NCBI RefSeq assembly: GCF_001625215.2
Contig: NC_030382.2
Span: 29,002,610 to 29,066,609, forward strand
Reading direction: 5' to 3'
Length of the DNA stretch: 64,000 nucleotides
Source of the DNA: Daucus carota subsp. sativus
Taxonomy: Eukaryota > Streptophyta > Magnoliopsida > Apiales > Apiaceae
Part shown: positions 41,993 to 51,889 of the stretch, one piece after another
How the letters are laid out: the number at the start of each line of letters is the position of its first letter
Numbering within the stretch: the first letter of the stretch is position 1
Translations under genes and position numbers: made by a program
The notes under the pieces: generated by a model
Database searches by the model: none
What the model saw: only the letters and a program-made list of their open reading frames with translations
What the model was told of the DNA's origin: nothing

Positions 41993-42280
41993 ATGGGTAT
42001 TCGTGTGCCTCATATCACTAACCTCAAGCAAATTCTCAACAGACAATTTTCCTTGAAAAATCTTGATCGTAGTACAAATGTCCCTAAGGGATGTATTGCA
42101 GTTTATGTTGGGGAGGACCAAAGAAGAAGATTTGTAGTTCCGATCACTTACTTAAACGAGCCTACGTTCCAAGACCTGTTAAGTCAGGCTGAGGAAGAAT
42201 TCGGGTTTAGTCATCCAGAAGGCGGCCTCACAATTCCATGCAAAGAAGACACCTTCATTGATATCTTGAACAGATTATGA
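41993..42280 (+). CDS. SAUR protein, class A (95 aa)
   Basis: Complete class [87 protein letters not shown]. Private changes are Asp42 (ENQ to EDQ), Thr52 (PIS to PIT) and Ile91. All three expected promoter elements are present and the TATA box is unmutated, unlike its mirror 19906. Tail to tail with 44812, the spacer having gained a hAT insertion. Confidence 0.94.
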   Translation: MGIRVPHITNLKQILNRQFSLKNLDRSTNVPKGCIAVYVGEDQRRRFVVPITYLNEPTFQDLLSQAEEEFGFSHPEGGLTIPCKEDTFIDILNRL

Positions 42281-42983
42281 GAGTTTATATATATGTTGTT
42301 AGATAGTGTGCAAATTTTGTAAACTAGTCCAGAAATTTTATATATGACTCTGATATAAATCTTTTAGGTAGGACATTAGCTGATACTTTGTAATTTGATT
42401 ACATCAATTTCTACATGGATTTGATCTCTGCAATCATTATGTAGTCATCACACATCTTTATAAGTACTTTTTATTGTCAATCACAAATGTAATTGTTCAA
42501 GAGAAGAGCAATTTCCATGTAGTGAAGACATTCGTTAACCTCACTTTACTCTTGCGCAAAAATAAGAAACAAACAGCATCCATTTGATAAACTAGGGAAG
42601 ATTAGAGTAACCATCTATTTTTTACACAGAAATAGTATTTTTTACAAATCAGTGAAGGATTTCTTTTGCTTAGTTAATTAGTGTCTATCTATTTATACAT
42701 ATTGCTATCCTGGAATTACCCAGATCTTTTTGGATGGATGTTAAGAACATGTTTATTCAATTTCACTCTAACTGTTGACAGACTCAACCCTCCAATTTTA
42801 GTTGTGCAGGTTTTTTGTAGTCTTCATGTTTCGTTCCATTTTTTTTTCCATTCTAGTACCTAAAGGATAATATCAAACCTGTCTGCATTCAATAATCATT
42901 GCATCTGAAATTTGCTGTTTTTATTAAGAACATCATCTGTAGGTTCTGGGTATACAAGTTTAACTTTCCAACTCTGACCAGAC
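42281..42983. repeat. Class A 3' flank and tail-to-tail spacer
   Basis: No gene; reverse-complement match to 19540-19900 and 8230-8560. Confidence 0.55.
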
Positions 42984-44022
42984 CAGTGGCGGAACCAGAG
43001 GGGGGCTAGGGGATGCTAGAGCCCCCCCTAACCTCGAAAAAACAATGTATATTTTTTTTTCCAGCCTCCGCTGAATTAGTGTGATGTTAGTATTATTTTT
43101 TGAGCCCCCGCTCAATTATAAATGTCATAGAGAGGGACTTATTGGAAAAAATGAAAAGAAAAGGCACTTAGTCTAAAGAGAGTCTAATTAACAAATGGAA
43201 AATGCTAGATGCGCAGAATTGGGTACAAAAACATTCATAGAATGATTATGTGTTAACTTGTGATTGGATTGGGCCCCCCTGCACATGCATCAAGAGCACT
43301 AATTAAAACTTCTTAACTCAATTGCCAAGTCATTTTGTGCATAATTATGTACCCAATTTTGTGCATATAGCAGTACTCTTAACAAATACATTCAAACTGA
43401 GAGCAACTTCAACAAACTCCTTAACTTTTCTCTACAAATAATAAACAATCAGCTCTTAAATATTTAAGAAGTAAATTACACAATATTCCCTACTTGCGCT
43501 CTCTATCTATATCTGCTAGGACCTTGTTGGAATTCATTTCATCTCCATATTCTTCAAATTTAGGCTAAAGAGCCCATATTTGCTCTTTGGATCCTATGAC
43601 TTAATTTTCTGCCTTTCACAATTTTATCCAAAAGATATCTCTTTACTAGACCTGGAGTTGTTATCAAATGAGTTAGACAGGTTAATCTATGATGTGAGAG
43701 CGGATAAAGATTAATCTGGATTTCAAAGTATATGAAATCTTTCTATCGTGATGGTTAAGGCACACAGACACACTACTTATCCCTTAGCTTATCTTTTCAG
43801 TTTAACTTCTGGTTGAGTTAACTCTAGTTTTACCCGTTGTCATTGCTATTGTTGAGAGAGTTTTTTCTGCTATAAAAACAATCAAGACTTATCAGCGTGA
43901 TAGGATGGGAGATGCATGACTGAATGATAGTATGATGATATATATTGAGAAAGCTATTTATGCAAGTATAAATGAAAAAATATTTCAGTCCCCCCTAACT
44001 TTTATTCTTGGTTCCGCCACTG
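42984..44022 (+). mobile_element. hAT element remnant with perfect target duplication
   Basis: The ends CAGTGGCGGAACCA and TGGTTCCGCCACTG (14-bp TIRs) are flanked by GACCAGAC at 42976-42983 and 44023-44030. Near 43830-43990 (plus) a decayed dimerisation domain reads VIAIVERVFSAIKTIKTYQRDRMGDA, a stop, then LNDSMMIYIEKAI. It is shorter and more decayed inside than 1864-3407 but shares the CAGTGGCGG ends. Uninterrupted homologs of the target occur at 7812, 11449 and 19120. Confidence 0.9.
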
Positions 44023-44084
44023 GACCAGACTTGACATTTACAGTTTAAATCTGCTGTCTCATTGTAAGTAGAAAATCTCCTAGA

Positions 44085-44220
44085 TGCCTAAAATCTAAGG
44101 AAGAGCCTGCAGTTTTCAGATCAACTCCAGAAGCAGAATATAGGGCTGTTACTGCTGCTGAAGTAACCTGGATGATTAGACTGCTTAAAGATATGGGAGT
44201 TTTGCAGATTCTGGCCTTTT
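44085..44220 (+). pseudogene. copia RNase H fragment (copy 3 of 3)
   Basis: Reads FRSTPEAEYRAVTAAEVTWMIRLLKDMGVLQI, the best preserved of the three copies. It lacks the rest of pol. A possible LTR edge ('aacaatctccatttggagcc', near 44348) follows at the usual distance, on the minus-strand form of a polypurine tract. Confidence 0.65.
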
Positions 44221-44811
44221 TATTTCTTTTCTATGCCGTGTAATAGTTTATCTCGATCAATATAATAGCTGCATGATCTCTTTTCAAACATATATGCACA
44301 ATCTCAACTTGTAACATCACATGAAATATATATTTCATATTACAGAACTCTAACAATCTCCATTTGGAGCCAGTATAATCTCAACCTATCGATATGCTGC
44401 TGTCAATATGAATCAACTCCAGAACTAGCAAACACCAAATCCACTTCTTTCATCAATGAAAAATGTGGATGGCAATAGTCTCAGAGAGATAATGAATCTC
44501 GGGAAGCAAGTGATAAGGAGATTTCAAAGTCCCTGCCTAAATAGAATTTGCTTTATATTACATGCAAAAGTTACTGATTTGAGTATCAAATTTTTTCGTT
44601 CTATATATTGATCTCTCTTTTTTGTCAGGCGTTCTATATATTGATCTTGATCTATAAGAATAAGCTATGATTGATATAATCTGGTAATTTTAGATCCAAC
44701 AAAATGGTGAGTATCAAATTATGCGTTGCAAACAAAAATCTGATGAAAATCCCTATTCTACTATATACATTCCAATGCTGTACTATCTACCTGTACATAA
44801 ATGTTTTCTCA
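44221..44811. other. copia debris and class B 3' flank
   Basis: No gene. The section to about 44500 probably belongs to the copia fragment; after that it is class B 3' flank as at 18640-18790. Confidence 0.4.
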
Positions 44812-45108
44812 CTATAATCTATCCAGGCGTGAAGTAAGGTGAATGAATGTTTCCACTGAGCACGGAATAGTGAGGCCGCCTTCTGGTTGGCTGAACCCAA
44901 ATTCTTCCTCGGCTTGATTTAACAAGTCTTGGAAGGCAGGATCATTCAGGTATGAAATGGGAACCACAAATCTTCTTCTTTGCTTCTCCCCAATATATAC
45001 TGCCAAGCAACCCTTTGGAACTGTTGAAGTATAATCAGGACTTATCAAGAAAGATGACGGGTTAAGGATTTTCTTGAGATTGGTAACACGAGGCAAACGA
45101 ATACCCAT
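44812..45108 (-). CDS. SAUR protein, class B (98 aa)
   Basis: Complete [93 protein letters not shown]. It shares QPEGG and the VETFIHLTS tail with 18323, from which it differs by a handful of residues. TATATAAA at 45216-45223 and CACATG at 45282-45287 (minus orientation). No class A partner lies on the far side; the upstream region runs into spacer and TIR elements. Confidence 0.94.
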   Translation of the reverse strand: MGIRLPRVTNLKKILNPSSFLISPDYTSTVPKGCLAVYIGEKQRRRFVVPISYLNDPAFQDLLNQAEEEFGFSQPEGGLTIPCSVETFIHLTSRLDRL

Positions 45109-45380
45109 AATACTATTAGATCAATTAGAGAATATGGAGAAAGTAAAGGACTTGTATAGTGAAGACTTTAGACAATTGAGTTTTGTGGTGAAATTTATTA
45201 ATGCCCAGTTATGTATTTATATAGAAAATTGAACATTTCATCAAAATGTAACTTGAGTGGTGAAGAGGCATTAGACACTAGCACATGATTTTCTCTTTCA
45301 ATAGCTACATATATTTATGACAGATAGAATGACTTCTCTGTCTGTTGCAAGACAGCATGCCCCTACTTATCAAATCATCC
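45109..45380 (-). promoter_or_regulatory. Class B SAUR promoter (44812)
   Basis: TATATAAA 45216-45223 (minus), CACATG 45282-45287, then 'cttctctgtctgttgcaaga', matching 18070-18110 without a canonical TGTCTC. Confidence 0.55.
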
Positions 45381-45826
45381 ACAACAGAATACAGAAAGTG
45401 ACATTATATTGAAATGGTATACATTAACACTTGATGTCCTACAATTTTCATAGAGGCTTAATTTAGTTTTGTCGTCAATAATTTTATAGAGGGGTTCACA
45501 TATTAGGTCTTCATGTGACAATGTTTTTCCACCTACGAGATATCCAGCAACTTTGTTATATCCATAGATGTCGCTGCTAATTGTTTTACTGTATATGCAG
45601 ACAATACATGAAGAAATAGAAACCACCAGAAATAAGTTGACGGTCAGAAAAGATTTAAGCAACATAATCCTTCTACAAAACAGTCCAAAAGAAAGTTAGT
45701 ATATTGTTTCTACCTTTTTAAAGTGTTCTCTGCATTGCTAATGCTTGATCAATTCTCTCTAAAGAAACAAAAAAATATGTCACAATTAGATGCCAATGTT
45801 GATTTAATTGCTGAATTATGTGGAAA

Positions 45827-45828
<2 letters not shown>
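45381..45828. other. Spacer
   Basis: No gene or element recognised; AT-rich, unlike the other spacer modules. Confidence 0.35.

Positions 45829-45887
<59 letters not shown>
45829..45887. repeat. (AT)n microsatellite, about 29 units
   Basis: An uninterrupted AT run. A shorter AT run (46464-46476) lies at the other edge of the following element, which probably inserted into the microsatellite. Confidence 0.95.
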
Positions 45888-45890
<3 letters not shown>

Positions 45891-46463
45891 TTCTACTCCA
45901 ATAGAAACCAAATTAGCCTAAAAACTAAAAACCAGTTTTCTGGACAGTTTTTTATCACTATTTTTAACTACAGAATCACTAATTTGTACATAACATATCA
46001 CTAATTTATACATAACATATCTCGCGAATATAAATATATATATATGTGTATATGCAACGTATATGACCATCATCTTCACCCAAATCGTAATAATGGACCT
46101 CTTACCACCATTACTAGACGTTTTCATGACTTGCCACCATTGTCTATCATCACCAATAGTCACATACACTTTTCATCATAACTTACAAAACTAACGACTA
46201 CTTACCATCATCATACAACTTCTCTTGCGGCTTCCAACCGCCAAGAACCTTCCTACGGATGAAATTGATCATCTATAATCGATTATCAATAGTTTAGATA
46301 AGTAGATTTTCTCAATTTTGATAATAAAAATCGCTGTTTATATACTGTATAAAAAACAGTGATTAGCGCAGTATAAATTAGTGATACCCGTAGTTATAAA
46401 TAGTGGTAGGAAAACTGATTTTTAGTTTTTATTTTAAGAGTTGTTTCTATTTGATCATGAGCC
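45888..46463. mobile_element. Long-TIR element inserted in the AT microsatellite
   Basis: Left sequence 'caatagaaaccaaattag' then 'aaaactaaaaaccagttttc'. The reversed right end has 'caaatagaaacaac' then 'aaaactaaaaatcagttttc'. TIRs are about 55 bp, imperfect. The interior is non-coding. A target duplication cannot be read because both flanks are AT repeats; a Mutator-type MITE is the likely class. Confidence 0.7.
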
Positions 46464-46779
46464 TATATATATATATGAGGATGGCAATTTCAAGCTAAAT
46501 AATCCAGTCAAAGGATTTAACTAGGAGATATAAATTGACAACTTTTTATGCAATGATCTTCGCTATGGAAATACAGGAGAATTGTTTGCTGAAATGGCTA
46601 TTCTCGCACCTGTTTTTGATACCATTTCATGAATAAAGCTCAATAATGAAGACAATCTGACAATCTGACATTTATAGTTGGGTCCTGGTCCCTGACAACC
46701 GTTTGTCAGGTACCGTTTATATAACACACACTACCAGGACCGTCGGAAATCTATTTAAAGGGTCCGAATTGAAGCATTT

Positions 46780-46893
46780 TTTTTTACCGATCCGCTATAA
46801 TTTTCCGCGGATCGGAGTTTTTCCCTTCCGCTAATAATATCCACGGAAGAGAAAAGGTCCGATCCGCGGAAAATTATAGCGGATCGGTAAAAA
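46780..46893. repeat. Inverted repeat inside the MITE
   Basis: 'ttaccgatccgctataattt' + 'tccgcggatcgga' near 46779-46814 is repeated as its exact reverse complement near 46858-46893, with about 40 bp between. It could form a stem of more than 30 bp. Confidence 0.9.
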
Positions 46894-47078
46894 AAAGAAG
46901 CTTTCATCCCCACCATTAAAATACAGATCTAAGGGCTCTTGGGCTGTGTGTTGGATAACTGCTCCTTAACAATCGCCTCCACGGATCGGTAAAAAAAAGA
47001 AGCTTTCATCCCCACCATTAAAATACAGATCTAAGGGCTCTTGGGCTGTGTGTTGGATAACTGCTCCTTAACAATCAC
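46894..47078. repeat. Tandem duplication, about 97 bp
   Basis: 'gaagctttcatccccaccat' through 'tgctccttaacaatc' occurs twice (about 46894-46974 and 46998-47078), with 'cggatcggtaaaaaaaa' before each. Confidence 0.88.
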
Positions 47079-47179
47079 CTGTTATGGACCAAAACCCTTT
47101 ATAGTTAGTATGTATTCACTAGTTTACAAAATTTTATGCACTACTTGTTCTGATCATGTTCTTCACATTATCTGCTCAA

Positions 47180-47488
47180 GCATGCCGTGAGATCTGTGAA
47201 GATATCTTCTCTGCTGGATATAGTCAGACCCCCCCCCCCCCCCCCCCCCCTCTCCCTCCCTCCCTGGATGATCAAACCCGATTCTTCCTCAGCTCCACTT
47301 AACAAGTCTTGAAAGTCAGGGTCACTCAAGTATGAAATCGGCACACTAAATTATGTTCTTTGCTTCTCCCCGACATAAATTGCAAAGAATCCCTTTTGGA
47401 CAGTAGCTGCAGTCATGGTATTTCTTCCAGAAGAAGACTGGTGAAGAGTTTGCTTGACATGAGGAATACGAGGAATGTGAATAGCCAC
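47180..47488 (-). pseudogene. SAUR class H-like pseudogene with poly-C tract, mirror of 6696
   Basis: Minus strand: the start codon is GTG (47488-47486) where 6696 has ATG. Then AIHIPRIPHVKQTLHQSSSGRNTMTAATVQKGFFAIYVGEKQRT and a stop at the same 'agaacataattt' site as 6696. Further on, the codons for HPEGG are replaced by a 22-bp C tract (47229-47250) plus CTCC repeats. It ends DLTACLSR-stop. Dead, with the shared stop older than the duplication and the poly-C new. Confidence 0.88.
47229..47250. repeat. Poly-C (poly-G) tract of 22 bp
   Basis: Grown from a short G run in the GGLT codons ('gaggggggttc' in 6696-type copies). It is followed by tctccctccctccctgg. Confidence 0.9.
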
Positions 47489-48300
47489 GATTGTGAGTGA
47501 CTTTATGTAAAATGAATGTTATGAGGTAGATGACTAACCAATGTCTAGACGAACAAATGAAGGTTAACAGTGATGTGCTTATATAGCAGATGAAGCAATT
47601 CTTCAATAGTAAATTATGGACTACTAATTCATATACATTGGTGATCATAAGTCACTTGCACATGGTTTTGTCCTACAATTATCAGATAAATAGCACGACT
47701 GTATGAGTGTGGAATATATGTCTATGACTACCAAGACACAACCTGCCGTATTATATATGATAATCTTGACTTTATAGGTTGTCTATTTTTTGAGGTTTTA
47801 AACATTATCACACAGGAATTATAACATTTAATCTTTGTCTGAGCAAATATATATATTTTTGAGGTACCAGAAGTAGTAAGGTAATGCAGGTACAAACTGA
47901 TGTGCTACTTTCTATTGTAATCTCTTGATTGATGTTTCATAATTGATGACTTCTCTGTTCTTCTACATATAAGCATTCAACTGGGTCCGTGAGATGTTTA
48001 CCACCAGAAATAGATACCGCCTCAATAGACAATAGTTCTTCTCCATTGTCTCTCCCCAATATAAACGGTTTTATATAATCAGGACTTACCAGAAAGATGA
48101 ATGGCTAAGGGATTAGTTGATATAGACTGATCAGTAACACAGAAAGGTAGGGGAAAATATCAGCTTAAAGTTTCCATTTGAATTTGTAATTTCACATCAG
48201 GTATACATTTGTAGAACACAAGCACAATTTTTGTATAGGTGATCAATCTATAACATAAAATAAATTAAGTAATGTATGTGCTGCAGATTTAACTTGAAGC
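47489..48300. repeat. Class H-type promoter and spacer (inverted)
   Basis: No gene. It mirrors about 5990-6690: 'gtctatgactaccaagacac' (the TGTCTA form), 'gtcacttgcacatgg' and 'ctttattataaccttt'-type strings. Confidence 0.5.
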
Positions 48301-48460
48301 AAACAGAATCAATAATTTGAAGCATTTTTATACCTGCCAAGTATCTTCTGCAGGTTGATGCTTGATCAATTACAGTCTGACAGTAAATATGATCACGGAG
48401 CAACTGTAGATAGGTTCTGACTAGTTCTTTCTGAAATATAGGAATATAAGATAAGAGGCT
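48301..48460 (-). other. Exon-like fragment in class H 3' flank (copy 3 of 4)
   Basis: 48334-48430 on the minus strand keeps the acceptor (ATATTTCAG) and a donor-like GGCAG/GTATA. It would read KELVRTYLQLLRDHIYCQTV before losing frame. See 5711. Confidence 0.4.
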
Positions 48461-48790
48461 GCTTTATTCCATACATAACAATTTTCAATAAATTTATCTG
48501 TTAACACACTATTATATGCCAATTTCGATCAATTTCAGAATAACGTGGAACTGATTACAGATAAAAAGTTATTTGCAAACAACATAATCAGATCATAAAA
48601 ATATAATTGGGATGTAAATAGTTTAATATTTTACAAAATTCTGAGTAAAGATCTTCCTCGTTGAAAATGATTCCAAGAGATACAGGAAGAAAGTATTTGC
48701 ATAATTATGCCTATGGTCCAACCTACTATAACTCATCTCCTACTAGCTTACAAAAAATTTCTAAACTACTTATTTTGATCAGGTTCTTCT

Positions 48791-49084
48791 CTATGATTTT
48801 CTTCTCAAGCTTGAGGCAAGATCTGTAAACACATCTTCTCTGCAGGGAATTGTAAGACCCCCCTCTGGATGATCAAAACCAAATTCTTCCTCAGCTTGAC
48901 ATAGCAAGTCCTGGAAGGCAGGCTCAGCCAAGTATGAAATAGGAACAACAAATCTTTTTCTTTGGCTCTCCCCAACATAAACTGCCAAGCAGCCCTTTGG
49001 GACGTCTGAAACTGCTGTAGTTGAAAAAGAAGACCCCTGAAAGATTTTCTTGACATGAGGAATACGAGGCATGCGGATACCCAT
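48791..49084 (-). CDS. SAUR protein, class H (97 aa)
   Basis: Complete class H SAUR; differs from 10622 by IFQGSSFSTT for ILQGSSFATT, otherwise the same core and LRRKS end. The start at 49084 is supported by leader conservation and TATATAAA at 49202-49209. Its promoter keeps TGTCTC (49312-49317) and CACATG (49252-49257). Head to head with the degenerate copy at 49841, the same layout as 10622/9868. By order it also pairs with the dead copy at 5105. Confidence 0.95.
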   Translation of the reverse strand: MGIRMPRIPHVKKIFQGSSFSTTAVSDVPKGCLAVYVGESQRKRFVVPISYLAEPAFQDLLCQAEEEFGFDHPEGGLTIPCREDVFTDLASSLRRKS

Positions 49085-49840
49085 GATTCTAAGTTGGTGT
49101 TCTTAGAATGGATGTCGAGAGGGGAAGGACGAGAGGATGCTTGATGAAAGAAATGAAGGTTTTCTAGTAAGCTTGTGTTGATTTATGTCAAATACCCTAT
49201 GTTTATATAGAAGGTTTCTTGAACACTGAAAATGAAATAATAAGTCAGTAGCACATGGTGATGTCCTACAAATACAGAATGAATAGCAAGGTTGGAGGAG
49301 TTTGGAATATGTGTCTCTGCTTACCAAGACACAACTTGCCCTACAAATACCAAGGATAATCAAATTTCTTGATTGTCCGATAGCTCTGCCTTTAATATTT
49401 AGGTGTCCAGTTATCTGAATTTTAACATAATCAAACATAAAATCAACCTTCTAATCCTTGTCTGAAGCATGTATTTAGTGGTACAAGAAGCAGTAGGGTA
49501 ACATAAATACAGACCCATGTGCTTACTCTCTCTTGAAATCTTTATCTGATGCAGAAGTATTAATTTTTGAGGTGGTGCACCTAAGCAATCAATTGGGAAT
49601 ATGAGATGTTTCCTAGCAGAAACAAATATTGCCTCTGAGTTGTTAATCTATGTGGTGAGCCAAAGAGAAAGGCGTCTGGATATTTCATAATTTAAATGAT
49701 ATTTCATTTCCCCTCTATATCTAATCGCAGAAAAAGGGAACTGCAACCAAGTCAACATAAACTAATTAGCTGAACCATCAAAATTTTCATCCACCTCTAC
49801 TTTCATTCTATAATCATTCTTGTCGATTTGTTATTACACC
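49085..49840. promoter_or_regulatory. Class H SAUR promoter with intact auxin element
   Basis: For 48791: TATA 49202-49209, CACATG 49252-49257, TGTCTC 49312-49317, 'caagacacaacttgccctac' beyond. The distal part (49480-49840) is the shared upstream region of the pseudogene at 49841. Confidence 0.6.
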
Positions 49841-49995
49841 ATGAAAACCGTATGACTGTTATTTCTCATGTTAAGAAAAGTATCCATCAGTCTTCTGTGT
49901 TCAGATATCTTGCTAGTTCAACAGTGCTTGTTATTCCAAAAGGCTTATGGCAATTTATGTTGAGGCTTATTACAGTTATTGCATACCATGACCCT
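49841..49995 (+). pseudogene. Degenerate SAUR, mirror of 9868
   Basis: Starts ATGAAAACCGTATGACTG (stop at codon 5). It keeps ISHVKKSIHQSSVFRYLASSTVLVIPKG and 'ggcaatttatgttgagg' (AVYVGE remnant), then fades after 'ccctacctttgtcattcc'. The 3' half is missing. Confidence 0.78.
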
Positions 49996-50386
49996 ACCTT
50001 TGTCATTCCTCTGGCACTGGTGACACATAGTTGATATCGGATTCCCCTGTTAGCATAAACACCCAAATAAATTTGTAAAACTTATAAGCAAAACGCATAA
50101 AGTATTAACGCAGAAACATGGATTATTCTGTAACCTAACAAATCCCTGTCCCTCCATACGCACTCCTGTATTAGGTACTCAAAAGTCTTAGTCTCAACTA
50201 ATTTTTTTTTCTTTTTTTGAGATTTGTGTAACAAAAATTAACGGTTTGACGTAAATTCTTATGTCTTAGATCCGTATATACTGTATCTGATTCAGTTTGC
50301 ATGCTTTAGTTAGTTTTGTTATTGGCTGCCTAATTTCTGCACACCCTTTCTCATGCTTCTTAGGTATTAATAGAAACATAATGCCA
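49996..50386. other. Unassigned spacer, downstream side of the AT-hook gene
   Basis: No ORF or element recognised. Further exons of the AT-hook gene could lie here, but none can be supported. Confidence 0.35.
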
Positions 50387-50464
50387 AGCATATAATAATG
50401 AGTTATATAACAGAACAGGGAGGCCGAGCATATAATAATGAGTTATATAACAGAACAGGGAGGC
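50387..50464. repeat. Tandem duplication, 40-bp period
   Basis: 'agcatataataatgagttat' + 'ataacagaacagggaggc' is present at 50387-50424 and 50427-50464. It overlaps the end of the AT-hook reading frame. Confidence 0.9.
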
Positions 50465-51126
50465 AAACATACATTCTCATCTGTCATTACGCCACCCTTT
50501 CGCTTAGAACCAGCAGACTTACAAACTCGACTTGTCTGGCCATCTTTACCTTTTTCATTATTGTTCCAACCCCTACTCCCTATCTTCTGAATCTTTTCAT
50601 CATCTTTTCCCATTGCACTATTCTTGCGTCTCTTCGCTGAAGACAGAGCTTCTTCCGGAAGATATCCGTCGTGCTCTTCACATTGGGGGGCTGCAGCCTT
50701 CTTATCCACATCATGTTCATCTCTAATCTTCTGATCATCATCCTCAGCACCATCATCATCATCATCACTACTAATAACAATCTCATTGTCCTTATTTTCA
50801 TTTTTATGATTCTGATCATCATTATCATCATCTTTACAACTACCACCAACAACGATCTCCTTGTCCTTGATTTTATTTGCATGATTCCGATTTTCGTCAT
50901 CATCACTACTACTGACAATACAAATTTCTTGACCATCTTTGCAAAATTGACGGGTTCTGCTGATATAATCTCTAACAATGGCATCCAAATCAAGAACAGT
51001 CCTTTGATCCACACTGTCTCTCACAATCTCCTCACTTTTTTTACCCAAATCATCAATTCTTTTCATCTTATTTTTGGGTCTCCCTGCTTTTCTTTTGCTT
51101 CCTCTTTTGTTCCCGTTAGAACCCAT
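50443..51126 (-). CDS. Acidic nuclear AT-hook protein, probably first exon
   Basis: From the first ATG (51126) the frame gives 227 aa. Residues 7-23 are a basic AT-hook (KRGSKRKAGRPKNKMKR, GRP core), followed by a probable helix (DLDAIVRDYISRTRQF). Three long acidic tracts follow (SSSDDDE, DDDNDD, SSDDDDDGAEDDD), then basic patches (SAKRRKN, SKRKGG). The role is unknown; minor-groove DNA binding is typical of AT-hooks. A strong donor-like GAGAAT/GTATGT at 50473/50472 suggests the exon ends at 50474, so the last ten or so codons may be intron. The 40-bp duplication lies in that tail. It is the only non-SAUR, non-transposon gene-like ORF in the window. Confidence 0.65.
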   Translation of the reverse strand: MGSNGNKRGSKRKAGRPKNKMKRIDDLGKKSEEIVRDSVDQRTVLDLDAIVRDYISRTRQFCKDGQEICIVSSSDDDENRNHANKIKDKEIVVGGSCKDDDNDDQNHKNENKDNEIVISSDDDDDGAEDDDQKIRDEHDVDKKAAAPQCEEHDGYLPEEALSSAKRRKNSAMGKDDEKIQKIGSRGWNNNEKGKDGQTSRVCKSAGSKRKGGVMTDENVCLPPCSVI

Positions 51127-51183
51127 CAGCTTTTCTCTTGATTCTTCACCTTTATGCTTCTCAAATTTCTCACTGTTCTTCAA

Positions 51184-51577
51184 TTATTATGAGAATAAGG
51201 GGTTAAAGAGAAAGGATTCTGTTGGCAAATTTTGTTTTGTTAAACCCTAGGACGACTCTAGGAGGGACTAGACGGCGGCTACGAATGTACGCCGTTGTTT
51301 GTTTACATGCCCTCATTTTGGTTCTTACAAGGTTTTCGTAACTTTTTTTTTTTAAATTTGTCTTTTTTAAATAAAAGTTTAAACATCAAACTTTTATCCG
51401 GTGAATAAAAATTAAAAAAATATATTATGAAATTATACTTTAAATAAGTGTCGAAAAACATGTCAAAAAGTAACGTAAAAATATGAGGAGACATAAAAAG
51501 TAGTTGATAAACCGCGTTTCGCAACGGTATCATAATATTTTTCTAGTTAAATGAATATTATATTATGTTATTTTATA
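51184..51577. other. Upstream region of the AT-hook gene
   Basis: No gene. A 'taaaccctag' string near 51242 and AT-rich sequence; a promoter is expected here but no clear TATA box was picked out. Confidence 0.4.
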
Positions 51578-51887
51578 CTCCCTCCGTATCAATAGGTTAT
51601 ATACATTCGGTGTAGACACAGAGACCAAGAAAAAGGTTAAAAATTAGTAAACTTAGATGAAAATTGGGTAAAGTGGCGGGACCTATTTGTATTTAATTAT
51701 AGATTTGTGATAGTGGAGGAAAATAGTGGGTGTAATAGTGTTTATATTATTATAAAATGAAGATAGTGGAAGAATGTAGTTGGCGTAATAATGTTTTACA
51801 TTATTAAAAGTTGCTATTTTAGTTATGTATCAAAATGATAGGACACCCAAAGAGGAAACTGTATAAAAATGACCGGGATGGAAGGAG
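51578..51887. mobile_element. Stowaway MITE
   Basis: CTCCCTCCGTATCAATAGG at the left and, reversed, CTCCTTCCATCCCGGTCAT at the right, flanked by TA (51576-51577, 51888-51889). 310 bp, non-coding. Its interior matches 62215-62480 in the opposite direction. Confidence 0.88.
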
Positions 51888-51889
51888 TA

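Larger units (their letters stand above)
46680..47097. mobile_element. Mutator-like MITE with 9-bp target duplication
   Basis: TTTATAGTT flanks both sides (46671-46679, 47098-47106). Ends GGGTCCTGGTCCCTGACA and, reversed, GGGTTTTGGTCCATAACA are imperfect TIRs. The inverted spacer at about 7010-7045 ('tattaactataaatgtcaga') is the empty site. Inside are a long hairpin and a tandem duplication, listed separately. Confidence 0.88.

Noticed and set aside
50671-51141. 156-codon ORF rich in Ile/Leu on the plus strand
   Set aside because: It is the complement of the acidic Asp/Glu tracts of the AT-hook gene (GAT/GAA codons reverse to ATC/TTC), so it is a shadow.
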